DNA from: Knoellia koreensis
GTDB lineage: Bacteria; Actinomycetota; Actinomycetes; Actinomycetales; Dermatophilaceae
NCBI RefSeq assembly: GCF_013041615.1
Contig: NZ_JABEPQ010000003.1
Span: 62,001 to 126,000 of the forward strand
Reading direction: 5' to 3'
DNA length: 64,000 nt
In this document: piece by piece, positions 28,272 to 35,600 of the stretch
Position numbering within the stretch: position 1 is the stretch's first letter
Layout: the number at the start of each line of letters is the position of its first letter
Notes under the pieces: model-generated
Database searches by the model: none
What the model was told of the DNA's origin: nothing
What the model saw: only the letters and a program-made list of their open reading frames with translations
Program-made: the position numbers and the translations under genes

Positions 28272-29030
28272 TCACGCCCCGACCCCGTATGCCGCGTGGC
28301 CCCGTCCCGCGACCAGGTCGAGCAGGCGGTCGGCGGCGCCGGCCACGACGCCACGGGCCCGCGACCCCGGCATCACGGCCCGCACCTCGTCACGGCGCAC
28401 CCGAGGGTCGTCGCCGAGCACGCCCGCCAGCGGCAGGCCGAGGTGGTCGGCCACCTCCCGGGCGGGAATGCCCTCGCGTCCGGTGGTCCGCAGCACCACC
28501 AGGGACCGGCCGAGGTCGAGCACGCCGCCGCGGCACAGCGCGGTCGCGTCTGCCAGCTGACGGGCCGTGGTGCCGCTGACCACGACGACGTCGGTGCACA
28601 GGTCGACGAGGTCGAGGTGACGCCCCAGGTCGAGCACGGTGAGCGCACACACCTCCGCGAGAGCAGCCACCACCTGTCGCCGGGTCGCCGCCGGCGCCTC
28701 AGCGAGCGCGCCACGCTCCAGCCCGCTCTCCACCGACCCCGGCGCGCGGGCCACTCCACCACCGGACAGAACCCGCACCGAGTCCTGCCCGGGAAGGTCG
28801 GCCAGCAGCGCCGCGCCGTCGACGCCGCCCCGGGACGCGGCGAGGTCTGGCCAGCGCAGCCCCGGAAGGTGCTCCACGCCGGCGGTGACGTCGAGCCCAC
28901 CGTCCGGTTCCGCATCGACCGCCACGCACAGCCCCGACCGCAGCGACGCCCGCACCGCGAGCGCGACCGCCAGGGTCGACGCCCCCAACCCGCCGGACGC
29001 GCCGACCACTCCCACCACCGTGTGCACCAT
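28272..29030 (-). CDS. TadZ/CpaE-like localisation ATPase (Ssd type)
   Basis: A 252-residue MinD-like protein. VVGVVGASGGLGASTLAVAL near the N-terminus is a deviant Walker A without the usual Lys, as in septum-site-determining Ssd (Rv3660c) and other actinobacterial TadZ proteins. LTVLDLGRHLD matches the switch II region. It probably places the pilus machine in the cell. The ATG at 29030 is the first codon giving the family N-terminus (MVHTVVG). It is first in the unit ssd-cpaF-tadB-tadC. Confidence 0.85.
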   Translation of the reverse strand: MVHTVVGVVGASGGLGASTLAVALAVRASLRSGLCVAVDAEPDGGLDVTAGVEHLPGLRWPDLAASRGGVDGAALLADLPGQDSVRVLSGGGVARAPGSVESGLERGALAEAPAATRRQVVAALAEVCALTVLDLGRHLDLVDLCTDVVVVSGTTARQLADATALCRGGVLDLGRSLVVLRTTGREGIPAREVADHLGLPLAGVLGDDPRVRRDEVRAVMPGSRARGVVAGAADRLLDLVAGRGHAAYGVGA

Positions 29031-29081
29031 GACGCCACTGTCGCGACCCGACCGGACAGCCCGCGAGGGCCCAGGCGCACC

Positions 29082-29121
29082 CTGTGGACAACACGGCATA
29101 CCGGCGCCGCCTGTGGAAAAC
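29082..29121 (-). promoter_or_regulatory. Pair of DnaA-box-like elements before the TadZ gene
   Basis: CTGTGGACAAC (29082-29092) and CTGTGGAAAAC (29111-29121) begin 29 bp apart, 52-91 bp upstream of the TadZ-like start. The first is identical to the element at 23941. The spacing matches that pair to one base. Confidence 0.5.
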
Positions 29122-29154
29122 CGCTGGTCACGGCCCCACGGCGGGGAGAAAGGG

Positions 29155-29188
29155 GACGGCCCCGGTCGGGGGGACAACCGGGGCCGTC
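29155..29188 (-). terminator. GC-rich hairpin
   Basis: GACGGCCCCGG (29155-29165) pairs exactly with CCGGGGCCGTC (29178-29188) around a 12-nt loop. Confidence 0.65.
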
Positions 29189-29357
29189 GACGCGCCATGC
29201 TCCGGGGGGGGAGGAGCCGGTGCGCCGATCCGCTCGACCCCGAAGGGGAGCGGACTTCTTCATCGTGGACTATTCACTCTTCAATCGCAACTCGCCTCCG
29301 GTGTGTCGCAGGCGACATGCCCTGATTGGGGCAGGTTTTTCCCCGCCGGCTCAGGGT

Positions 29358-29393
29358 GATGGCACCCCGCACCGTGGGGCGCGGGGTGCCATC
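29358..29393 (-). terminator. Perfect 13-bp hairpin
   Basis: GATGGCACCCCGC (29358-29370) pairs exactly with GCGGGGTGCCATC (29381-29393) around a 10-nt loop, 212 bp downstream of the Fic-like stop. Confidence 0.65.
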
Positions 29394-29604
29394 TGCCGCG
29401 GCCCGCCTCGGGTGACCAGGCGTGCATTCGTGTTGTCGCAGTGGGGCCAGCCCGCCACGATCGGTCCATACGTGGACTGCCCGCGCGTGGGTGCCCGATG
29501 GGGTCACGGTGGTCGTCGGACTCGCGTACGTCGACTTGCCTTCATGTGTACTCCCCCCGGGCGGCCAAGTGAACCCTTGACTTTGGCGCCGACGAGGGGG
29601 TGGC

Positions 29605-30447
29605 TCAGGTGAGCCGGCCCGCGCGGACCGCGTCGCAGACCTGCTCACCGGCGCGGGCGGCCGCGACGAGGGAGTCGGCGCAGTGCTCCAGCCAGAGGCC
29701 GAGCCCCTGCGGGGAGCCGGTCGAGTATGCCGCGAGCGCACCGAGGTACGCCGGCCCGCCCTGGGCGGCGTGGCCGGCTTCGAGGACCGCCACTCCGGTG
29801 GGGTCCAGACCACGCGCCTGGACGACCGCACGGGCCAGGGCGCGGGCCACGATTCCGTTGCCGCGCAAGAACGGTCGCACCGTCGCAACCTCGGCGTGGG
29901 CGATGGCTGCGACGACGAGGGCGGGCACGGCGGGGTCGGCCGTGAGCACCTGCGAGAGGGCGTCGAGGCGGGCGCTCACCTCTGCCGGAGCGGGGGCGGG
30001 GCCGAGGTCGGTGAACTCGGCGCTGCCCTCCTCGTCCCTGCGGGGGCGACCGACCTGCTCTGTCTCCAGCAGGTGGCCGGCGGCCGCGACGTGGAGCCGG
30101 GCGAGGGCCTGCAGCGGCGCGGTGCCGACGAGGCCGCGCACGTGCTCGGACTCGGCAGTCGCCTGCACCGCTCCTCGCGCAACCAGCTCGACCGGGTCGG
30201 GGTCGGTCGGCCACTGGGCCGCGCCGCGCATCACGTCGCGGACGACCTCGACCGGGATGTTGGCCCCCTCCAGCGCCGCGCTCGCCTGGGCTCCGCGGAC
30301 CCGCGACTCGGCGGCCGCCTCGGGGATGCGGCGGCGCAGCGCCTCGTGCCAGCGCAGCTGGGTCAGCGCCGCCCGCGCGGCATCGATCTTCTCCGGTATG
30401 CCGGGCAGCTCACCGAGCGCGAATAGCGAGGAGTCGACGTCGGGCAC
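29605..30447 (-). CDS. Fic-domain protein with altered active site
   Basis: A 280-residue Fic-fold protein. The N-terminal ASAALEGANI fits the inhibitory helix motif (S/T)xxxE(G/N) that blocks ATP binding. The Fic signature, normally HPFxDGNGRxxR, reads RPFLRGNGIVAR: the catalytic His is Arg, the Asp is Arg and the first conserved Arg is Ile, while GNG and the last Arg remain. AMP transfer by the usual mechanism is therefore unlikely. Starts at GTG 30447, six bases after a -10 shared symmetrically with the divergent histidine kinase gene. It may bind a nucleotide or partner instead. Confidence 0.8.
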   Translation of the reverse strand: MPDVDSSLFALGELPGIPEKIDAARAALTQLRWHEALRRRIPEAAAESRVRGAQASAALEGANIPVEVVRDVMRGAAQWPTDPDPVELVARGAVQATAESEHVRGLVGTAPLQALARLHVAAAGHLLETEQVGRPRRDEEGSAEFTDLGPAPAPAEVSARLDALSQVLTADPAVPALVVAAIAHAEVATVRPFLRGNGIVARALARAVVQARGLDPTGVAVLEAGHAAQGGPAYLGALAAYSTGSPQGLGLWLEHCADSLVAAARAGEQVCDAVRAGRLT

Positions 30448-30453
30448 GCCGCA

Positions 30454-30479
30454 ACTCTAGGGAACCCGGCATCTAGAGT
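30454..30479. promoter_or_regulatory. Symmetric divergent -10 elements, both leaderless
   Basis: ACTCTAG (30454-30460) and CTAGAGT (30473-30479) form a perfect inverted repeat. Each arm contains a TAGAGT -10 pointing outward, and each ends exactly six bases before a start codon (GTG 30447 on the minus strand, ATG 30486 on the plus strand). The -35 regions would overlap the opposite promoter; no consensus -35 is seen. Confidence 0.55.
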
Positions 30480-30485
30480 GCGCAC

Positions 30486-31688
30486 ATGTCGGGCAGCTTC
30501 CACCTCCCCACGGCGATCGTCGTGGCGGGCGGCATGGTGCTGCTGTGGGTGCTGCTGCGGCTGGTCCGCCACGGCCGCAGCGCCCGCCGCGGGTTCGTCT
30601 CCGACGTCGACGAGGCGACGTACCGCACCCTGCACACCGCATCCCTGGCGGCCCGGCACCTCCAGGGCGGCCTCTCCCCCGACAGCACGGCCCGCGCGGC
30701 CCGGCACCTGCGCGGGCTGCTCGGGTCGCCGGCCCTGGCGGTCACCGACAGCACCGGGCTGGTGGCCTCGGACGGGCTGCCGGACGTGCACGTGCGGCAG
30801 GCGCACGACCACGCGGCCGAGGTGCTGCGCACCGGCCGGACGATCGTCCTGGGCCCGGACAAGGTGCAGTGCTCCGACCCGGACTGCCCGGTGCGCACGG
30901 CCGTCGTCGCACCGGTGGTGACCGACGAACGCGTCGTCGCGGCCCTCGCGGCCTACGGACCGCAGGCGAGCGCCGGGCTCGCCCGGGCCACCGAGGAGGT
31001 GGCCGGCTGGATGGCGACCCAGGGCGAGCTGGCCGAGCTGGGGCAGCAACGCAGCCGCGCGATGGAGGCCGAGCTGCGGGCCCTGCGTGCGCAGATCAGC
31101 CCGCACTTCATCTACAACGCGCTGGCGGCGATCGCGTCGTTCGTGCGCACCGACCCGGACCGGGCCCGGGAGCTGCTGCTCGAGTTCGCCGACTTCACCC
31201 GGTACGCCCTGCGTCGTGGTGGGGCGTTCACGACCCTGGCCGAGGAGCTGCGCAACGTCGAGCGCTACCTGGTGCTGGAACAGGCGCGGTTCGGTGAGCG
31301 GCTGCGGATCTCGCTGCTCATCGCGCCGGAGGTGCTGCCGGTGACCGTGCCCTACCTCGCGATCCAACCGTTGGTGGAGAACGCCGTTCGGCACGGGCTG
31401 GCCGGCAAGGAGCACGGCGGGACGGTGCGGATCGTCGCCACTGACGACGGCGCCACCGCCACCATCACCATCGAGGATGACGGTGTCGGTTCGGACCCGA
31501 CGGTGGTCCGGGCGGCCCTCGACGGCCGCCCGGACGCCGACAGCGTGGGGCTCGGCAACGTCGACGCCCGGCTGCGGCAGGTCTACGGCGACGACTTCGG
31601 GCTCGTGGTCGAGACGGAGGTGGGGGCGGGCACCAAGGTCACGTTCCGGGTGCCGAAGTACGCGCCAGGGGTGCACGTCTCGACGTAG
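30486..31688 (+). CDS. LytS/YehU-type sensor histidine kinase
   Basis: A 400-residue kinase. One N-terminal membrane helix (about 8-27), a GAF-like sensor region (about 40-180) with the Cys pair CSDPDC at 129-134, a His-kinase dimerisation segment with QISPHFIYNAL (His207), and an ATPase domain with N box ENAVRH, then EDDGVG and GLGNVDARL. The class is that of BtsS and YpdA, which sense pyruvate and drive LytTR regulators. The genes after it are symporters for small organic acids, which suggests a similar stimulus. Leaderless start at 30486. Confidence 0.9.
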   Translation: MSGSFHLPTAIVVAGGMVLLWVLLRLVRHGRSARRGFVSDVDEATYRTLHTASLAARHLQGGLSPDSTARAARHLRGLLGSPALAVTDSTGLVASDGLPDVHVRQAHDHAAEVLRTGRTIVLGPDKVQCSDPDCPVRTAVVAPVVTDERVVAALAAYGPQASAGLARATEEVAGWMATQGELAELGQQRSRAMEAELRALRAQISPHFIYNALAAIASFVRTDPDRARELLLEFADFTRYALRRGGAFTTLAEELRNVERYLVLEQARFGERLRISLLIAPEVLPVTVPYLAIQPLVENAVRHGLAGKEHGGTVRIVATDDGATATITIEDDGVGSDPTVVRAALDGRPDADSVGLGNVDARLRQVYGDDFGLVVETEVGAGTKVTFRVPKYAPGVHVST

Positions 31689-31699
31689 GCTCAGACCTG

Positions 31700-32517
31700 A
31701 TGGTTGGTGCCCCGCCGGACGTACCCGGATCCGTGGGCCCGCAGGACAACGCCAACGACGGTGCCGCGGGCCGTCCGCTGCGTGCGCTCGTCGTCGACGA
31801 CGAGCCACCCGCCCTCGAGGAGCTGAGCTGGCTGCTGCGCCAGGACCCACGGGTGGGTGAGGTGCGCACCGCCGGGTCCGGTGCAGATGCGTTGCGGGCG
31901 TTGGACGCCGGACCGGTCGACGTGGTGTTCTCCGACATCTCGATGCCGGGGCTCGACGGCATGGAGCTGGCGCGCGTCATCGCCCGGTTCAGCGAGCGCC
32001 CCCAGGTCGTGTTCGTCACCGCCCACGACCAGCACGCCGTCGACGCGTTCGCGGTGGAGGCCACCGACTACGTCATGAAGCCGGTCCGCGCCGACCGGTT
32101 GGGCGAGGCGGTACGCCGCGTGGTCACCGCCCGCGAACCGGCCACTTCGACCCGATCGTCGCCCGCATCGGAGGAGACGGCGGACGAGACGATCCCGGTC
32201 GAGCTCGGCGGCGTCACCCGCTTCATCAGCCGCAGCCAGATCCGTTACGCCCAGGCCCAGGGCGACTACGCCCGGCTGCACACGGACAAGGGTTCCCACC
32301 TCGTGCGCACCCCCTGTCGACCCTCGAGGAGCGTTGGGCCGCAGCGGGATTCGTGCGGATCCACCGCAGCACGCTGGTCTCGCTGGGTCACGTCAAAGAG
32401 GTCCGGATGGAGCACGGGCGGTGCACCGTCGTCCTCGACGACGTCGAGCTCCAGGTGAGCCGGCGCCACACCCGCGAGCTGCGCGACCGGCTGCTGCGCG
32501 CCGCCCCGCGGTCGTGA
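31700..32517 (+). pseudogene. LytTR response regulator, broken by a one-base frameshift
   Basis: The receiver domain is intact (VVDDEPPALEE; phospho-acceptor Asp79 in FSDISMPG; Lys in YVMKPV). A LytTR DNA-binding domain begins near 32190 (ISRSQIRYAQAQGDYARLH). At the C-run 32310-32314 the frame shifts: as read, the protein ends with 50 unrelated residues at 32458. Adding one C gives ACC CCC CTG and continues with the expected LytTR end (STLEERWAAAGFVRIHRST, then LVSLGHVKEVRMEHG) to a TGA at 32517. The tail coding is well preserved, so the change is recent, a homopolymer sequencing error, or a phase-variable tract. Confidence 0.85.
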
Positions 32518-32538
32518 GCCACGGGTGATCGAGCGGCC

Positions 32539-32931
32539 ATGAGTGACAGCCCGCAGGAGTCGCCGCCCGCGCGGGTCCGGGTGACCTCCACCCGCCGCGA
32601 CGCACCGACACGGCGCGCGGTCCGGCCACTCACCCGCGATCTCGACGAACAGAGCACCCTCGGTGAGGTCTACCTGTCCGGGCTGATGGGCGCCCAGCTG
32701 CGACTGGGTTTGCAGGTGCTCGCGTTCGGCGCCGTCGGACTGGGCGGGCTGCCACTGCTGTTCCTGCTCGTACCGGCCACGCGAGTGCTGACCATCGCCG
32801 GGGTGCCGCTGGCATGGCTGGTGCTGGCGGTCGTCGTCTACCCGGTGGCCCTGGTCGTCTCGCGCTTCTACGTCCGGGCGTCCGAGCGGATCGAGGCGGA
32901 GTTCAGCCGAGCCGTGGAGCGCAGCCCGTGA
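32539..32931 (+). CDS. Small DUF485-like membrane partner of SSS symporter
   Basis: A 130-residue protein with a basic N-terminal 50 residues and two hydrophobic segments (about 55-80 and 88-110), ending in a charged tail (FYVRASERIEAEF). Its size, topology and position match the DUF485-like small subunits that precede SSS symporters in actinobacteria. The stop overlaps the GTG of the symporter. It follows the response-regulator gene by 21 bp. Confidence 0.75.
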   Translation: MSDSPQESPPARVRVTSTRRDAPTRRAVRPLTRDLDEQSTLGEVYLSGLMGAQLRLGLQVLAFGAVGLGGLPLLFLLVPATRVLTIAGVPLAWLVLAVVVYPVALVVSRFYVRASERIEAEFSRAVERSP

Positions 32932-34508
32932 ACACGGCATACGGTCTCGTCGCGATCGTCATCGTCTGCGTGCTCACCCTCGCCGTCGGCGCTTTCGGCC
33001 TGCGCCTGTCCCGCACGACGAGTGACTTCTACGTGGCCGGGCGCACCGTCACGCCGTACCGAAACGCGAGCGCCATCGGCGGCGAATACCTTTCTGCTGC
33101 AAGCTTTCTCGGCATCGCCGGACTCATCTACACCGGCGGCCTCGACATGCTCTGGTTCCCGGTGGGATACACCGTGGGCTACGTCGTGCTGCTGGTCCTG
33201 GTTGCCGCACCACTACGCCGCTCCGGCGCCTACACCCTGGCCGACTTCGCCGAGGCACGGCTCGAGTCACGCGCGATCCGGCGCATGTGCTCGTTCCTCG
33301 TGGTGGGCATCGGCTGGCTCTACCTGCTGCCGCAGCTCCAGGGCGCAGGGTTGGCGCTGCGGGCGGTCACCGGCTCCCCGTCCTGGCTCGGCGGGCTCGT
33401 CGTCGCGGCCGTCGTCGTCGCCAACGTCGCCGCCGGTGGGATGCGGTCGATCACCCTGGTGCAGGCCGTGCAGTACTGGCTCAAGCTGACGGCGATCGCC
33501 GTGCCGGCGTTCGTGCTGCTGGCCTTCTGGGCCGGTGACGGCGCGCCCGGTCCGGCCGTCCTGACGACCGACCCCGGGTGGGCGCAGCCGTTGCATGGCC
33601 TTGGAGGACAAGGACATCCGGTCTACGCCACCTACAGCCTGCTGCTCGCCCTCGCCCTCGGCACGATGGGCCTGCCGCACGTCCTCGTCCGCTTCTACAC
33701 CAACCCCGACGGGCGGGCGGCTCGGCGCACGACCCTCACCGTCATCGCCCTGCTCGGCACCTTCTACCTGTTCCCGCCGGTCTACGGCTTCCTCGGTCGC
33801 ACCTACCTGCCCGAGCTGCCCCACGGCACCGCCCCGGACACGGTGATGCTGAGCCTCCCGGGGCTCATGGCCGGGGGCACGCTCGGCGACATCCTCTCAG
33901 CCGTGCTCGCCGGTGGCGCCTTCGCGGCATTCCTCTCGACTGCGTCCGGCCTCACCATCTCGGTTGCCGGAGTCCTCGACCAGGACGTCCTGCGTGGCTG
34001 GCTCGCGCGGCTGACGGCGCAGGACGCGACGGCCGTCCAGGGCTTTCGGCTCGCCTCCGTGCCTGCAGTGCTCGTCCCGTATGCCGTGTCGCTCGTCGTC
34101 GAGCCCGTCGGCCTCGCGACCATGGTGAGCCTCGCGTTCGCCGTGGCGGCCTCGACGTTCTGCCCGCTGCTCGTCCTCGGTGCGTGGTGGCGTGGGCTGT
34201 CGACGGTTGGTGCGGGGGCCGGGCTGGTCGTGGGCGGGTTGCTGGCTGCGATCGCGGTCGCGGCCACGGTGCTGGCCGGGCCGATCGACGGCTGGCCGGG
34301 CGCGCTCTTGGGTCAGCCGGCCGCCTGGACGGTGCCGATCGCCTTCGCCACCGCCGTCGTCGTGTCGCTCGCGACCCCCGGCCGGATCCCCCGCAACACC
34401 AGCCGCACCCTGGTGCGGCTGCACTCCCCCGAGGACCTCGCCCTCGAAGGCCGTGCGGATCAGCCCGCGCCGCCGCGCAACCGCTCGACGATCTCCGGCA
34501 GGTCGTAA
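32928..34508 (+). CDS. SSS-family symporter, acetate/organic acid type
   Basis: A 526-residue symporter starting at a GTG that overlaps the previous stop. About 13 helices; TSDFYVAGRTVTPYRNASAI and GEYLSAASFLGIAGLIY are the conserved ActP/MctC-type segments, and GLPHVLVRFYTNPDGRAAR is the hallmark cytoplasmic loop. It resembles the actP product encoded 1 kb further on, so the window has two paralogues. The last 49 nt overlap the converging doc gene. Likely substrate: a short monocarboxylate such as pyruvate, lactate or acetate. Confidence 0.88.
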   Translation: MNTAYGLVAIVIVCVLTLAVGAFGLRLSRTTSDFYVAGRTVTPYRNASAIGGEYLSAASFLGIAGLIYTGGLDMLWFPVGYTVGYVVLLVLVAAPLRRSGAYTLADFAEARLESRAIRRMCSFLVVGIGWLYLLPQLQGAGLALRAVTGSPSWLGGLVVAAVVVANVAAGGMRSITLVQAVQYWLKLTAIAVPAFVLLAFWAGDGAPGPAVLTTDPGWAQPLHGLGGQGHPVYATYSLLLALALGTMGLPHVLVRFYTNPDGRAARRTTLTVIALLGTFYLFPPVYGFLGRTYLPELPHGTAPDTVMLSLPGLMAGGTLGDILSAVLAGGAFAAFLSTASGLTISVAGVLDQDVLRGWLARLTAQDATAVQGFRLASVPAVLVPYAVSLVVEPVGLATMVSLAFAVAASTFCPLLVLGAWWRGLSTVGAGAGLVVGGLLAAIAVAATVLAGPIDGWPGALLGQPAAWTVPIAFATAVVVSLATPGRIPRNTSRTLVRLHSPEDLALEGRADQPAPPRNRSTISGRS

Positions 34509-34831
34509 CGGCCCTCGGCCACCGCCATCACGAGGTCGAAGGCGTCGTCGTCGGAGAGGTCGACGTCGACGCCGTTGACGTCGAGGAAGACCACCCAAGT
34601 GAGCCAGCCAAGGCGCTTGTTGCCGTCGACGAGCGCGTGGTTGCGCACGATCGAGTGCAGCAGGGCGGCCGCCTTGGTGTGCAGGTCGGGGTAGGCGTCT
34701 TCGCCGAAGACGCTGGACCGTGGGCGGGCTGCGGCCGCATCCAGCAGGCCGATGTCACGCACCGGGCCGGCGCCGAGGTCACGGGTGAGGGTCAGCAGGT
34801 CCTCGAGCGTGAGGTAGCGGACCTGCGCCAT
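34460..34831 (-). CDS. Doc-type toxin (Fic/DOC fold)
   Basis: A 123-residue single-domain Doc protein. The active-site motif reads NHALVDGNKRLGW (Doc consensus HxFx(D/N)(A/G)NKR), and YPDLHTKAAALLHSIV is the preceding conserved helix. Doc toxins phosphorylate EF-Tu. The ATG shares its A with the antitoxin stop (TGATG). The 3' end overlaps the converging symporter gene by 49 nt. Together with the next gene it forms a type II toxin-antitoxin pair. Confidence 0.88.
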   Translation of the reverse strand: MAQVRYLTLEDLLTLTRDLGAGPVRDIGLLDAAAARPRSSVFGEDAYPDLHTKAAALLHSIVRNHALVDGNKRLGWLTWVVFLDVNGVDVDLSDDDAFDLVMAVAEGRYDLPEIVERLRGGAG

Positions 34832-35037
34832 CAGACCGTGCCGAGGCGGTCGAGGACATCGGCCCACTTCTCGCGCAGGCGGGAGCTGCTCTCACCCACG
34901 ATCTCGACGTGGACCATCTGCTCGTGCCGATCGATCACGGCACGACGGATGACCTCCTGCCGAGAGGTGCCCTCCGCCTTGACCAGGGCGTCCAGGGCTG
35001 CCTCGAGCTCGCTGTCGGTGCGCAGAGTGAGTGCCAT
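34831..35037 (-). CDS. Ribbon-helix-helix antitoxin
   Basis: A 68-residue protein: MALTLRTDSELEAALDALVKAEG is the ribbon and first helix, and TSRQEVIRRAVIDRH the second helix of an RHH fold. The acidic/basic C-terminus would bind the toxin. RHH antitoxins paired with Doc are common in actinobacteria. It starts six bases after a -10 (TACCAT), with a palindromic operator overlapping the promoter. Confidence 0.87.
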   Translation of the reverse strand: MALTLRTDSELEAALDALVKAEGTSRQEVIRRAVIDRHEQMVHVEIVGESSSRLREKWADVLDRLGTV

Positions 35038-35043
35038 GCGTCG

Positions 35044-35062
35044 ATGGTATCACCGTGATACC
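35044..35062 (-). promoter_or_regulatory. Autoregulatory operator and -10 of the toxin-antitoxin pair
   Basis: GGTATCAC-C-GTGATACC (35046-35062) is a perfect 8-bp inverted repeat. On the minus strand TACCAT (35049-35044) ends six bases before the antitoxin ATG and overlaps the repeat, so binding by the RHH protein would block transcription. Confidence 0.7.
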
Positions 35063-35261
35063 GGACGAGCTCGGCCGTTCGGCGCGGCACAGCGACCGCT
35101 CGGCGCACCGACGGTCACCACCCGCCGAGCGGCGCCGCCGTACGGCGCGCACCCGCGCGGCATACCTGCCCCTGCGGCCCACCACGCACGACAGTGACTG
35201 GCGGCAGCGGGTCCACCCGCCGCCTGCTTGGCCCGTCCCCTCATCCCCGGAGGTGCCCGAC

Positions 35262-35600
35262 GTGAGCAACGACGCTCGCACGGACCGCGACCCATACGTC
35301 GAGCTGCAGAGCTCGACGGAGTTCGCCGAGCTGCGAAGCCGGTTCCGCAGGTTCGTCTTCCCCATGACCGCGCTGTTCCTGGCGTGGTACTTCCTCTACG
35401 TGCTGCTGTCGACCTACGCGCACGACTTCATGTCGACCAAGGTCTTCGGCAACATCAACGTCGGCCTGATCTTCGGCCTCGGCCAGTTCGTGTCGACGTT
35501 CGTCATCACGATGCTCTACGCCCGGTGGGCCGACCGTGAGTTCGACCCGCGCGCGGAGGCGTTGCACGCCAAACTCGAGTCGCAGGGGGTGGACGACTGA
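35262..35600 (+). CDS. DUF485 membrane protein, ActP partner
   Basis: A 112-residue DUF485 protein. A polar start with SSTEFAELRSRFRRFVFPMT is followed by two helices (FLAWYFLYVLLSTYA and NVGLIFGLGQFVSTFVITM) and the end YARWADREFDPRAEAL, all typical of the YjcH family found next to acetate permeases. The GTG at 35262 follows GGAGGTG. The stop overlaps the actP start as TGATG. Confidence 0.92.
   Translation: MSNDARTDRDPYVELQSSTEFAELRSRFRRFVFPMTALFLAWYFLYVLLSTYAHDFMSTKVFGNINVGLIFGLGQFVSTFVITMLYARWADREFDPRAEALHAKLESQGVDD

Larger units (their letters stand above)
29122..29604. other. Non-coding stretch between Tad and Fic units
   Basis: About 480 bases with no gene I can support. It holds two strong hairpins (29155-29188 and 29358-29393), an 8-G run near 29203, and a comparatively AT-rich patch near 29260-29340. 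Because both flanking genes read leftwards, the hairpins should terminate the Fic-like gene, which stops at 29605. Confidence 0.6.

Noticed and set aside
23941-29121. DnaA-box-like elements as part of a replication origin
   Set aside because: No dnaA, dnaN or gyrase gene, no cluster of many boxes and no AT-rich unwinding region; the boxes are tied to Tad promoters.
29605-30447. Fic-like gene as a toxin of a toxin-antitoxin pair
   Set aside because: The catalytic His is missing, no antitoxin gene is adjacent, and the inhibitory helix is in the same protein.
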